This document shows, piece by piece, positions 51,364 through 60,486 of a stretch of DNA of 64,000 nt (positions within the stretch are counted from its first letter, which is position 1; every line of letters begins with the position of its first letter). Source of the DNA: an uncultured Clostridia bacterium (GTDB taxonomy: Bacteria > Bacillota > Clostridia > Christensenellales > UBA3700); NCBI GenBank assembly GCA_937880755.1, contig CALGRX010000020.1, forward strand, positions 1 to 64,000. The letters run 5' to 3'. The notes under the pieces are model-generated. The model did not search any database. It was not told where the DNA came from and worked only from the letters and a program-made list of their open reading frames with translations. The translations under genes were made by a program, and so were the position numbers.

Positions 51364-52503
51364 CTAGTATATCTTATGAGAAAAAACGCTCTCTGGTGAT
51401 TGTCTAGATATACCCAGCAAAAGCCCCACCGCACAACTAAACACCACAAGCGAACTTCCACCGTAACTTACGAAAGGCAACGGCAGTCCCGTGGGTGGGA
51501 TAGCGCCCGTCACCACCGCAATATTTAGCAGAGTTTGCACGGCGATTATCACGGTTATCGCAAAGGCAAGATAGGTCTGAAAACGAGTCGAAGCGTTGAG
51601 AGCAATTCTTATACCGCATACGATGATTGCGCAATATACGCACGTTATCGCAACTCCTCCTACCCAGCCCAATTCTTCGCACACTATCGCGAATATAAAA
51701 TCGCTCTCGGCAAAAGGTAAAAACAAATACTTTTGTCTACTGTTGAACAGCCCCACGCCGAATAGACCACCGTTGCCCAGCGCATAATACGACTGAATAA
51801 GCTGATAACCCTCGCCTAACGGCGAAGCCCACGGGTCGAGGAAAGCCGTCAGTCTCTTGAGACGATAGGGCTCTATCAGTATCAAAAGTACCACCACGGC
51901 AACGAGAGGCAAAGCCAATATTGCAAAGTGTTTGAATTTAGCCCCGCCTACGAACAAAATAATCAAGCACGACAGCCCCACGCACATAGTGATTGACATA
52001 TTGGGCTCTAGCATTATCAACACGCACGTAGCTCCCATTGACAATAGACTTACGAGCATATTTTTGAAACTGACAGCGCTCTTTTTGGACACCTGAGAGG
52101 CAATAAAAATCGCTACCGCGAATTTAGCTATCTCCGACGGCTGAAAGGTAGTAAAGCCAAGATTTATCCAACGAGTCGCGCCGTATTTTTCTACGCCAAG
52201 CCCCGGGATAAACACCAACCCCAACAAGACCATTCCCAACAGCAGCAACACCCAACTGTATTTGTCTAGTTTTTGAAGATTTATTTTGGTAGCAGCTAGC
52301 ATTGCAACTACGGCTACTATCAAGGCTAACGCTTGCTTTTTGACGAAATAAAAGGCGTCGCCCGTATCTCGAGTAGCTACGTAACTGCCGGCGCTGTATT
52401 GCATCAAAAGTCCGAACAACGCCAAAAACAAGGTGCAAGCTATGAGTACGACGTCAACTTTTTTTGCCCTTTTCGGATAATAATTCCTTAAAAATCCTGT
52501 CAA
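51364..52503 (-). CDS. ftsW: Lipid II polymerase FtsW (SEDS)
   Basis: A SEDS membrane protein of about 379 residues with ten hydrophobic helices, FQPSEIAKFAVAIF, LIQSYYALGNGGLFGVGLFNSRQKYLFLPFAESDFIFA and the C-terminal PPTGLPLPFVSYGGSSL. It polymerises lipid II at the septum with a cognate PBP. The TTG start at 52503 has AGGGGTG just upstream; the ATG at 52542 would lengthen the overlap with murD from 50 to 89 nt. Either is possible. Confidence 0.93.
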   Translation of the reverse strand: MTGFLRNYYPKRAKKVDVVLIACTLFLALFGLLMQYSAGSYVATRDTGDAFYFVKKQALALIVAVVAMLAATKINLQKLDKYSWVLLLLGMVLLGLVFIPGLGVEKYGATRWINLGFTTFQPSEIAKFAVAIFIASQVSKKSAVSFKNMLVSLLSMGATCVLIMLEPNMSITMCVGLSCLIILFVGGAKFKHFAILALPLVAVVVLLILIEPYRLKRLTAFLDPWASPLGEGYQLIQSYYALGNGGLFGVGLFNSRQKYLFLPFAESDFIFAIVCEELGWVGGVAITCVYCAIIVCGIRIALNASTRFQTYLAFAITVIIAVQTLLNIAVVTGAIPPTGLPLPFVSYGGSSLVVFSCAVGLLLGISRQSPESVFSHKIY

Positions 52504-53779
52504 AATGTTCACCCCTTTCTTCGTATCCGCTATATCTGTCAAAACTTGACGTGGTAGGCGAAAACAAAACGTTGTCCATACCCGACTCTAAGGCAAGCGT
52601 AGTCGCCCTTTTGAGTTGGTTGCACCTAACAAAATGATATGAGTGAACTAGTGGCAAAAATTCCATTATTCTATCACTATTATCACCGCATGCGGCAATA
52701 AAGCCTACGTTTTGTGGCAAAGCGTCGAAAAAGGGTTGATAACTTATCCCCTTGTCGTAACCGCCGATAATTAGCGCGACGCTACCATTGACGGCTTTGC
52801 ACGCATTGATGGTACTATCAAAATTGGTTGCTTTGGAGTCGTTAAAAAACTTGACTCCGTTGATATCTCCTATGTATTGCCTTCTATACTTGGGCATTTC
52901 GAAGGTGGATATTGCCTTGACGATTGTTTCGTTGTCGATATTCATCAATTTGGCAACCGTTATCGCCGCCAGCACGTTGGAAAGATTATAATCCGACTCT
53001 ACCAGCGTATCCGACACCGAACAAACTCGATGCTTTTCTTGGTCAAAAAAATATATTTCGCCGTCGGCAACGTACGTACCCTTGACCCTATGTTTGAGAG
53101 AATAATAGTACGATTGTCCCTTGACGCCGTCAGCCATATTGCGAGTAACTTCGCAATCATAGTTGAGAATTGCGTAGTCAGACGTTGTTTGATTACAAAA
53201 TATTCGCTGTTTCATAGCCGTATAAACTGCCATGGTTTTGTGCCTTTGCAGATGGTCGGGCGTTACGTTTAGACACAATGCAAAGAGAGGTCTAAAGGTC
53301 TTGACGCTCTCAAGTTGATAACTTGATACTTCCAACACCAACACCTTGTCTTGTCCGTCGTCGTCAGCCATTTCGCCGGCAAAACTCTCGCCAATGTTGC
53401 CTAGCGCCTTGCTATCTATGCCTGCCATAGTAAGAATACGTTTGATAAGCAAGGTCGTGGTCGTCTTACCGTTGGTGCCCGTCACGGCTATCACTTTGCC
53501 TCTACAGTGTCTATAGCCAAGCTCTATCTCACCTACGATTTCTATACCGCACTTTTCGGCGTATTCTACTATTGAGTGATTTTTACTCACCCCCGGAGAT
53601 ATTACTATGAGGTCTTTGTCTTGAACGACGTCCCAACAGTCCCTGCCTGCAAGATTGACGAAATCACCCGTTCTTTCTACGCTTTCGTCAAAAAAATAAA
53701 CCTCATATCCAAGGTTTATCAGAAGCTTTGCGCTTCCCTTTCCGCTTGTGCCATACCCTAAAATCAATGCTTTTTTCAT
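52454..53779 (-). CDS. murD: UDP-N-acetylmuramoylalanine-D-glutamate ligase MurD
   Basis: The 441-residue Mur ligase adds D-Glu. N-terminal Rossmann domain (LGYGTSGKGSAKLL), ATP motif GTNGKTTTT, LEVSSYQLE, and the C-terminal ligase domain (NDSKATNFDSTINAC; LIIGGYDKG). The 3' end overlaps ftsW. Confidence 0.97.
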   Translation of the reverse strand: MKKALILGYGTSGKGSAKLLINLGYEVYFFDESVERTGDFVNLAGRDCWDVVQDKDLIVISPGVSKNHSIVEYAEKCGIEIVGEIELGYRHCRGKVIAVTGTNGKTTTTLLIKRILTMAGIDSKALGNIGESFAGEMADDDGQDKVLVLEVSSYQLESVKTFRPLFALCLNVTPDHLQRHKTMAVYTAMKQRIFCNQTTSDYAILNYDCEVTRNMADGVKGQSYYYSLKHRVKGTYVADGEIYFFDQEKHRVCSVSDTLVESDYNLSNVLAAITVAKLMNIDNETIVKAISTFEMPKYRRQYIGDINGVKFFNDSKATNFDSTINACKAVNGSVALIIGGYDKGISYQPFFDALPQNVGFIAACGDNSDRIMEFLPLVHSYHFVRCNQLKRATTLALESGMDNVLFSPTTSSFDRYSGYEERGEHFDRIFKELLSEKGKKS

Positions 53780-53781
53780 AT

Positions 53782-54795
53782 TTACTCCATATAACTAATC
53801 GTTGCAACTATGCAAGCGATGATTGTAATCGTGGTATAATAAGTGACTATTTTGCTCTCTTTGACGCCCTTATACTCTAGGTGATGATGATAAGGCGCCA
53901 TAAGCAAGACTCTTTTGCCCGTCGCTTTGAATGCGACGACTTGCACTATTACTGATATGCAAGACACGGCAAACATTATGCCGACCAGCGCCAAAATCAA
54001 AGGATTTTTGCTCATAAGTCCTACACACGCCAGCCCTCCGCCCAAAGCAAGCGAGCCTGTATCTCCCATAAAAATTTTGGCAGGGTGAGCGTTGAGCCAC
54101 AAAAATCCTAGCAATCCGCCTACCGTTGCTGCCGAATAATAGCATAGCGACGTGTAAACCCTTGCTTCTCCGCTTAGCCCGCTCGCTAAACAGCTTGCCA
54201 GAGATATGAGGCTCACCGTCAGCCAAAAGGCGTATACCGTCAAAGAGGTCTTGCCCGCAAGTCCGTCAAGCCCGTCGGTGAGATTGACGGCGTTGGTCAT
54301 AGCAACGAATACAAGTACTGCAAAGGGCACGTACCACTTGCCCAAATCCCACTCTATATCAAAAAACGGCAATTTGACCACCGAGCCGATGTCTTGCGAG
54401 CGATAGCAATAGAAGGCTACGATTATGGCAATACCAAGTTGACCTATCACCTTTTGATAGGCTTTGAGCCCCATATTATCCTTGTTCCATACCTTGATAA
54501 AGTCGTCCAAAAAACCAAGCAATCCGTAGCCTAACGTGGCAACGACCGCCACCGCGCCCGCGCTATGCCCCGAGCCGTCAAATATAAAATAAGTAATAGC
54601 CATTGCGAGCAAAAATATTATTCCGCCCATAGTAGGCGTACCCGCTTTGCCCGAATGCTTGTCCACGTATTTTAGTATCGACTGTCTTGCTTTGAGTTTT
54701 TTGGTAATAGCAAGCACCAACGGGTTTAGGAACATCGCCACTACCCACGCGGTAATCAAAGCTATTGTAATTTTGAAATAACTATTTGATAGCAA
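53782..54795 (-). CDS. mraY: Phospho-N-acetylmuramoyl-pentapeptide transferase MraY
   Basis: The 337-residue ten-helix membrane enzyme makes lipid I from UDP-MurNAc-pentapeptide and undecaprenyl phosphate. Motifs: GTPTMGGIIF, FLDDFIKVW, NAVNLTDGLDGLAG, FMGDTGSLALGG and APYHHHLE. Its start overlaps murE by 14 nt, where murF would normally lie. Confidence 0.98.
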   Translation of the reverse strand: MLSNSYFKITIALITAWVVAMFLNPLVLAITKKLKARQSILKYVDKHSGKAGTPTMGGIIFLLAMAITYFIFDGSGHSAGAVAVVATLGYGLLGFLDDFIKVWNKDNMGLKAYQKVIGQLGIAIIVAFYCYRSQDIGSVVKLPFFDIEWDLGKWYVPFAVLVFVAMTNAVNLTDGLDGLAGKTSLTVYAFWLTVSLISLASCLASGLSGEARVYTSLCYYSAATVGGLLGFLWLNAHPAKIFMGDTGSLALGGGLACVGLMSKNPLILALVGIMFAVSCISVIVQVVAFKATGKRVLLMAPYHHHLEYKGVKESKIVTYYTTITIIACIVATISYME

Positions 54796-56230
54796 TTGCT
54801 TTTATCCTCACCAACTGTGCTATATCGCTATAGGGCTTCTTTACTCCCATTTCGTCAATATAGTTTTCACTGCCCTTGCCGGCAATCAAAACGACGTCGC
54901 CTTGCATAGACAATTCTTTGGCTAGCTCAATGGCTTTGCCTCTGTCAAGCTCCACGAATAGCTTGGCTTTGCCACACATACCCGCAATTATATCTTGAGC
55001 TATGCTCTTGCGACTCTCGGTCCGTGGATTGTCCGACGTCACCACAACAACGTCAGCCATTTCACTTGCTATTTTACCCATAATAGGTCTTTTGGATACG
55101 TCGCGGTCGCCTCCGCACCCAAATACCACGATTAGCCTATTGTCGGTCAATTTTCTACTCTCTTTAAGCACGTTGTACATACCATCGGGAGTATGCGCAA
55201 AGTCGATGATATACGTCCTGCCCATACTGTGGAAGACGTTAAATCTTCCTGCAGGCGGTGTAATCTTTTCTAGACTCGTCATAATAGACGCGTTGTCAAC
55301 GCCCGCCATTTTGACGGCAAGCGTCGCGCTAAGCACGTTGTAAACGTTGAATTTGCCGTACAAATGCGTAAATATCGGCAATATTTCGTCCAGCATATTG
55401 ATAACGTATCTACAACCGTCCACGTTTGGATTGTAATCTATGGCAAAACAATCGGCAGGATTATCAAGTCCGAAGGTCAAAACGGGCGCGTTACATTCTT
55501 CTATTATCTCCCTACCGCAATCGTCGTCGACGTTGACTAGAGCGCAACCTATATTTTTGGCGTCGAAGAAAGACTTTTTGCATAACTTGTAGTTGTTTAG
55601 ATTGTCAAAAAAGTCCAGATGATCTTGCGACAAGTTGGTAAATATCGCCGTATTTACGAATACTCCGTAGAGCTTGTTGAGGGCTATTGCATGAGCGGAA
55701 ATCTCCATAATTACCCACTTGCACCCGCTATCAAGCATCTTTTTGAATAGGGCGTGCAAGTTAGTCGGGTCGGGCGTGGTCATATCGGCTTGCTCGCGTT
55801 TGCCGGCGTATTCTACGTACATAGTGCCGATGAGTCCGCAAGGAATACCGCTGTCCGTAAGCATTTTGTGAATCAGATACGCCGTTGTAGACTTGCCGTT
55901 AGTGCCGATTACGCCTATAATTTTGAGCATCTTGCTAGGGTTGCCAAAAAAGTTGGACGCCATAACGGCAAGAGCAATTCTGGTATCCTTCACTCTCACC
56001 ACGGTTGCCTCGCCCGCGTAAACATTCTCGTTGCACACGATAACAACCGCACCATTTGCCAAAGCAATGTCAACGAACAAATGTCCGTCCGTCGTATGTC
56101 CTTTTAGGCAAACGAAAACGCTACCTTCAACCACGTCTTTGGTATCGAATGCTACGTTTTGTACGGCAATATCTACGCTTCCTTTTATGCTTTCGACGTC
56201 TACGTTTTCCAACAAGTTACTAAGCAACAT
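54782..56230 (-). CDS. murE: UDP-N-acetylmuramoyl-tripeptide synthetase MurE, meso-DAP type
   Basis: The 482-residue Mur ligase has the ATP motif GTNGKSTTAYLI, TTPDPTNLHALF and the C-terminal substrate motif DNPRTES. DNPR is the signature of meso-diaminopimelate-adding enzymes, so a DAP-type wall is predicted. A GGAGGAAG ribosome-binding site precedes the ATG. Confidence 0.97.
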   Translation of the reverse strand: MLLSNLLENVDVESIKGSVDIAVQNVAFDTKDVVEGSVFVCLKGHTTDGHLFVDIALANGAVVIVCNENVYAGEATVVRVKDTRIALAVMASNFFGNPSKMLKIIGVIGTNGKSTTAYLIHKMLTDSGIPCGLIGTMYVEYAGKREQADMTTPDPTNLHALFKKMLDSGCKWVIMEISAHAIALNKLYGVFVNTAIFTNLSQDHLDFFDNLNNYKLCKKSFFDAKNIGCALVNVDDDCGREIIEECNAPVLTFGLDNPADCFAIDYNPNVDGCRYVINMLDEILPIFTHLYGKFNVYNVLSATLAVKMAGVDNASIMTSLEKITPPAGRFNVFHSMGRTYIIDFAHTPDGMYNVLKESRKLTDNRLIVVFGCGGDRDVSKRPIMGKIASEMADVVVVTSDNPRTESRKSIAQDIIAGMCGKAKLFVELDRGKAIELAKELSMQGDVVLIAGKGSENYIDEMGVKKPYSDIAQLVRIKAIAIK

Positions 56231-56265
56231 ATCTTCCTCCTAAAAGCTACTATATAATAATATAA

Positions 56266-56302
56266 ATAATACGCCTGCGTAGTGGCTTCGCAATCTTCGA
56301 CA
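56266..56302 (-). promoter_or_regulatory. Candidate SigA promoter of murE with upstream Spo0A-box-like heptamer
   Basis: Minus strand TTGCGA (56288-56293), 16-bp spacer, TATTAT (56266-56271), about 30 nt before murE. TGTCGAA, identical to the Spo0A-box core, lies just upstream at 56296-56302. A 7-bp match can be chance. Confidence 0.42.
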
Positions 56303-56316
56303 TATTAGACTATTTT

Positions 56317-58218
56317 TTATTGACATGCAAAAAACGCTACGGTTTTTTTCTTAATTTTTGCCCCGGCGGCAGGCACTTGATAGACGACCTTGCCACTATC
56401 TCCGCTTATCTCGCAATCTATGCCTAGACTTTTGAGTGTTGCACTCGCTTCGGCAAGCGGTTTATCCATCAGGTCGGGCATGACAATCTCTTCGTTGAGA
56501 TGCTTTTCGTTGCCTTCGAAGTGAGGCTCTATACCTTTGTAGGCAAATATATCGGCAAAAATCGCGCCAACGTAAGGGGCGGCAACTATACTGCCGTAAT
56601 ATACGTAGCCTTGCGGTTCGTCTACCAGCATAAGACATACCAAAGTATCGTCGCCCACGTCGGCAAATCCGATAAAGGAGGATATATATTTACCCCTCGC
56701 AATAGCGCCGTTTTCGTACTTTTGCGCAGTGCCGGTCTTACCGCCGATGCTGTACCCCGCAACCCTAGCATTCTTTCCGCTGCCTTCTTCTACTACCTTG
56801 TACAAATACTGCTTCAGCGTTTGGCTGGTTTGCTCGCTGACGGTGCGGGTTTTGGGCGACGGATTGACCTTGTACGCCACTCGTCCCGCCTCGTCTACTA
56901 TGCTATCCACCACGGTTGGAGTATATAGATATCCGCCGTTGAGCACGGAGCATACCGCAGTCGCTAACTGAATAGGCGTAACGGCAACTGCTTGACCGAA
57001 TCCTATACGCGCAAGGTCTACGTTTTTGACCTTGGTGCGGTCAATCAGCAGTCCTTTTGCCTCTCCGCTTTGGTCTATACCCGTCTTTTGTCCCAGCCCG
57101 AAAGCATCGAAATACTCGTAGGTTTTTTCACAACCAACCGACAAAGCAATATCCATAAACACGCAGTTGCAAGAGTTTTTTATGCCTTCTTCAAAATTTT
57201 GAGAGCCGTGTCCTATGCTTCGCCAACACTTGATGCGTTGACCGTCCACCGTCGCCGAGCCACCGCAATAATAGGATTTTTTGATTTTGTTTTGCTCAAT
57301 ACCTATGGCGGAAGTGAGAATTTTGAAAGTTGAGCCCGGCTCGTACACGTCGGTTATTATCGTGTTGCGAGAGCCTTGCAACAATAGTTGCATATCGTCA
57401 CGAGGTATGTCGTTGAGGTCGTAGGTCGGAGATACGGATATTGCCTTGACCTGTCCCGTCTTGGCGCTCATCACTATGCAGCTCGCCGACTTACTTTGAT
57501 ACTTTAATTGCGCTTGAGAGGTAGCCCTTTGCGCAAAGGACTGTATGTTAGAATCTATCGACAATTGGACTCTCATACCCTTGACGCCGTCTTGATAATA
57601 CGTTACTCCTCCCGCCAATTTTTTCCCTACGAGGTCGGTTGGCGTATAGGTTGCGCCGTCCACGCCCTTGAGGTATTGGTCGTAATATTGTTCTATACCG
57701 CTCTGTCCCACGCCGTCCACGTTGGTAAAGCCCAAAAGTTGCGTTAGGAAGTTGCCGAGAGGATATCGTCTTTCGCTGTCTGCCGTGAGGTATAGTCCGT
57801 CCACGTCAAGGCTAATCAATTTTATCATTTGACTTCTTGTCAGCTGCTTGGCTACGGTAATCTCAGACACTCCCTTCTTGGTCAATTTTTGATAGAGCTT
57901 TTCACTGTCAATATCTACGATTGAGGACAATCGGACTGCAAGAGCCTTGATATCCTTCAATTCGTTGGGACGAGCGTACAAAGTGTACACCGTATTACTC
58001 TCGGCAAGTACGACGCCGTTGCAATCGACTATCTCGCCTCTGTCTGCTCTCATGGGCAAATCTCTCGTCCATTGGCTAAATGCCTTGACTTTTAGACTAC
58101 CCCCTTGGATTATTTGCACGTAAAATAATCTTGCTACCAATCCAATAAAACAAAAGACCACCAGCAAGAGCGTTGCCAGCAGTCTTTTTTTGATAGACGT
58201 ATGTGTAATTTTGTTCAC
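56317..58218 (-). CDS. spoVD: SpoVD-type penicillin-binding protein (class B, PASTA)
   Basis: A 633-residue transpeptidase: N-terminal transmembrane helix (about 13-33), PBP dimerisation domain, and transpeptidase domain with active-site STFK (in EPGSTFKIL), SCN (in KNSCNCVF) and KTG (in GGKTGTAQK). One C-terminal PASTA domain (VMPDLMDKPLAEASATLKSLG) marks SpoVD, the cortex-synthesis PBP partnered with SpoVE. It is the only PBP in this cluster, so a role in vegetative division (FtsI) cannot be excluded. GTG start with GGAGG. Confidence 0.92.
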   Translation of the reverse strand: MNKITHTSIKKRLLATLLLVVFCFIGLVARLFYVQIIQGGSLKVKAFSQWTRDLPMRADRGEIVDCNGVVLAESNTVYTLYARPNELKDIKALAVRLSSIVDIDSEKLYQKLTKKGVSEITVAKQLTRSQMIKLISLDVDGLYLTADSERRYPLGNFLTQLLGFTNVDGVGQSGIEQYYDQYLKGVDGATYTPTDLVGKKLAGGVTYYQDGVKGMRVQLSIDSNIQSFAQRATSQAQLKYQSKSASCIVMSAKTGQVKAISVSPTYDLNDIPRDDMQLLLQGSRNTIITDVYEPGSTFKILTSAIGIEQNKIKKSYYCGGSATVDGQRIKCWRSIGHGSQNFEEGIKNSCNCVFMDIALSVGCEKTYEYFDAFGLGQKTGIDQSGEAKGLLIDRTKVKNVDLARIGFGQAVAVTPIQLATAVCSVLNGGYLYTPTVVDSIVDEAGRVAYKVNPSPKTRTVSEQTSQTLKQYLYKVVEEGSGKNARVAGYSIGGKTGTAQKYENGAIARGKYISSFIGFADVGDDTLVCLMLVDEPQGYVYYGSIVAAPYVGAIFADIFAYKGIEPHFEGNEKHLNEEIVMPDLMDKPLAEASATLKSLGIDCEISGDSGKVVYQVPAAGAKIKKKTVAFFACQ

Positions 58219-58239
58219 GCTGACCTCCGATATCGTTAT

Positions 58240-58268
58240 ATCTTATGAGCGACGTCGGCGGTTTATTT
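58240..58268 (-). promoter_or_regulatory. Candidate SigE-type promoter of spoVD
   Basis: Minus strand AAATAAA (58262-58268), 14-bp spacer, CATAAGAT (58240-58247), six of eight matches to the SigE -10 CATACAAT. SigE control of spoVD is established in Bacillus; the site is inferred. Confidence 0.38.
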
Positions 58269-58318
58269 AGAAATTTGATTTTAATAAATTATTTGATATT
58301 TTGATTTTTAATTTTTTG

Positions 58319-58351
58319 CAAAAAAAATACCTCTCTAACTAGTAGAGAGGT
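58319..58351 (-). terminator. Intrinsic terminator between the FtsL-position gene and spoVD
   Basis: Perfect 9-bp arms ACCTCTCTA / TAGAGAGGT with a 5-nt loop, then A and eight T on the minus strand, 6 nt past the stop of the upstream gene. It splits mraZ-rsmH-FtsL-like from spoVD-murE. Confidence 0.92.
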
Positions 58352-58357
58352 GGCTTG

Positions 58358-59053
58358 TTATCCCAATACCTTAGCAATAGAATCGCAAAGATTGTCAAAT
58401 CCGCCCGTTGTGGTATCGTAATCGTATTGAATTACGTTGTCCATAGGTTGCAATTCTATCACGTTGCCATCGGCGTCAACTGCGTATCCAATTGCTTCTT
58501 CGTTGTAGGTTACGTTGTCCTCAACGCTTGCGGAAACTGCTCCCGTGCCGGCAGTTGCCATATTGATTATCAACAACGTTGCGATAACGGCTACGATAAA
58601 GAAGTATACGCAAATCATCATTTTTGCCTTTGTATTGAGCTTGGACTTCTTTTTGGCGTTGGTTTTATTGCTATTGTTGACGTTTTGGTTCATTGCAGGG
58701 TTTTGTCTTACGTAGCCCTCGCTGTTGTCGCGATAATAATATCCCGAATTCTCTTGTGGGCGAGCGTAATCGGCGCTTGCTTGAGCATAACTATCTTGAT
58801 AACGATATCCTGCTTCGTAGTTTTGATTGTAATCGCGTGCATATGTATTATAATTATTGTACGCTTGTTCATAATAACGATTTTGGTAGTCGTTTTGATA
58901 GTTATTCTGATAATATCCGTTGTCGTTAGCGTTGTCGTCATAGCTTTGGGTATATCCGCTTTGTCCGTATGCAGAATTGTAATATGCAAAATTATTGACG
59001 TCGTTTTCATACGTGCTTTGTTCGTATTTTTCTCTTTCCATCAATTTGTTCAT
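58358..59053 (-). CDS. Single-pass membrane protein with Tyr/Asn/Gln-rich cytoplasmic domain; FtsL-position candidate
   Basis: A 231-residue protein not recognised by family. Residues 1-125 are low-complexity and rich in Tyr (25 in the first 110), Asn, Gln and Asp, resembling eukaryotic prion-like domains. A basic patch (130-143, NAKKKSKLNTKAK), one transmembrane helix (about 145-167) and a 64-residue acidic outside domain follow. It lies between rsmH and the PBP, exactly where ftsL sits, and topology (N-in, one helix) agrees. It lacks the clear coiled coil of FtsL and is about twice the length. GGAGAAG ribosome-binding site. It may be a very divergent FtsL or an unrelated divisome protein. 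Confidence 0.7.
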   Translation of the reverse strand: MNKLMEREKYEQSTYENDVNNFAYYNSAYGQSGYTQSYDDNANDNGYYQNNYQNDYQNRYYEQAYNNYNTYARDYNQNYEAGYRYQDSYAQASADYARPQENSGYYYRDNSEGYVRQNPAMNQNVNNSNKTNAKKKSKLNTKAKMMICVYFFIVAVIATLLIINMATAGTGAVSASVEDNVTYNEEAIGYAVDADGNVIELQPMDNVIQYDYDTTTGGFDNLCDSIAKVLG

Positions 59054-59069
59054 ATCTCTTCTCCTTTGG

Positions 59070-60002
59070 CTATATTTTTTGCGCTATTCTCAACTTGGCG
59101 CTAGATGCTCTACTGTTGTTTTGCAACTCTTGCTCGCTAGCCACGATAGGTTTTTTGGTGATAATCTCTATCTCTTTGACCTTGTCGCAAGTGCAAATTG
59201 GTTGTTGCGGAGGACATATACAGTCCTTTTCGAGGTATTGAAAAGCCCTTTTGACTATCCTATCCTCTAGCGAGTGGAAGGTGATAACGCATATCCTTCC
59301 GCCAACCTTGAGTCTTCTTGCAAGTCCCTCTACTATCGTATCAAGTCCGCTAAGCTCTCCGTTGACCTCTATTCTTATCGCCTGAAAGGTTCTTTTACAA
59401 GGATTTCCGCCCTTCCATCTAAGCTTTGCAGGATAAGAATTTTCTACTATCTCGGCAAGCTCGCCCGTAGTTGTTATTTTTTGTTTTGATCTGGCAACTA
59501 CGATATTGTGAGCAATTCTTCTTGCAAGTCTATCATCACCGTATTGGTATATGACGTCGGCAAGCTCTTCTTCGTCGTATTCGTTGACCACTTCCATTGC
59601 GCTGAGGCGTTGGGATTGGTCCATTCTCATATCGAGAGGCGCGTCGCTGTTGTAGCTAAATCCCCTATCTGCGTTGTCGAGCTGGTAGGACGAAACGCCA
59701 AGGTCCAACAACACTCCGTCTATTTGGTCTATCTCCATCTCGTCCAAGTGCGACAAAGAGTTTTTGAAGTCGTCGTGAACGTAGGTGATTTTTTCTCTAT
59801 ACGGTGACAGTCTTACCATCGTGCTCTCTATCGCTTGAGCGTCCTTGTCGAAAGCTATGAGTCTTCCCGTCGTAAGGCGCTCGAGTATCTTTTCGCTGTG
59901 TCCGCCACCGCCCAACGTTCCGTCTACGTAAATTCCGTCGGGTTTGATATCCAAGCCTTGTATACATTCTTCAAGTAGTACGGGTACGTGTCTAAATTCC
60001 AT
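59070..60002 (-). CDS. rsmH: 16S rRNA (cytosine1402-N4)-methyltransferase RsmH
   Basis: The 310-residue SAM enzyme (MraW): FRHVPVLLEECIQGL, SAM motif DGTLGGGGHSEKIL, DGVLLDLGVSSYQLD, and AIRIEVNGEL and FHSLEDRIVK near the C-terminus. It methylates C1402 of 16S rRNA. It follows mraZ by 2 nt. Confidence 0.97.
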   Translation of the reverse strand: MEFRHVPVLLEECIQGLDIKPDGIYVDGTLGGGGHSEKILERLTTGRLIAFDKDAQAIESTMVRLSPYREKITYVHDDFKNSLSHLDEMEIDQIDGVLLDLGVSSYQLDNADRGFSYNSDAPLDMRMDQSQRLSAMEVVNEYDEEELADVIYQYGDDRLARRIAHNIVVARSKQKITTTGELAEIVENSYPAKLRWKGGNPCKRTFQAIRIEVNGELSGLDTIVEGLARRLKVGGRICVITFHSLEDRIVKRAFQYLEKDCICPPQQPICTCDKVKEIEIITKKPIVASEQELQNNSRASSAKLRIAQKI

Positions 60003-60004
60003 AA

Positions 60005-60457
60005 CTAAAACGTAATCTCCTCACCAAGTTGAGCAATGATTGCATCGTAAGACATATTGCTACTAAACTTCTCGTTCTCTTCTTCCCACTTGGCTTTGCC
60101 CCAAATCTCTATCTTGTTGCCCATACCTACGAAGACGACTTCTTTGCCTATCCCCAAGGTTTGCTTCAATTCGCTTGGCAAAGTAAATCTTCCTTGTCCG
60201 TCTTCTTTGATTTCGTTGATATTAGAATAGATTTGTCTTGCTGCAAACGTAATCATATTTTCCGACAAGCCAATCTTCTTGCACAACTTCTCTTGAATTT
60301 CTTTGGCTTTTTCTTCCGAGATGATGCTGAGATAATCGGAGGCGTTCTTCATATAAAATATTTTTCCTTCGCCAAACTTACTGCGATACTTAGAAGGAAT
60401 GCGATATCTTCCCTTCTCGTCCGCTTGCAAGCTTACCGTTCCGTAAAAACCTTCCAT
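60005..60457 (-). CDS. mraZ: Transcriptional regulator MraZ
   Basis: A 150-residue AbrB-like protein with two SpoVT/AbrB repeats: GTVSLQADEKGRYRIPSKYR and NEIKEDGQGRFTLPSELKQTLGI, each with the DxKGR-type motif (DEKGR, DGQGR). It represses the dcw operon and itself. The start at 60457 has AAGGAGG; the frame to 60475 is leader. Likely operator boxes lie at 60522-60539. Confidence 0.96.
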   Translation of the reverse strand: MEGFYGTVSLQADEKGRYRIPSKYRSKFGEGKIFYMKNASDYLSIISEEKAKEIQEKLCKKIGLSENMITFAARQIYSNINEIKEDGQGRFTLPSELKQTLGIGKEVVFVGMGNKIEIWGKAKWEEENEKFSSNMSYDAIIAQLGEEITF

Positions 60458-60486
60458 AAGACCCCTCCTTATCATTCTTCACTAAT

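Noticed and set aside
58355..59104. 249-codon plus-strand ORF rich in Ile and Val
   Set aside because: It is the antisense shadow of the Tyr/Asn-rich gene (Tyr and Asn codons read backwards as Ile and Val). The minus-strand gene has a good ribosome-binding site and dcw context.
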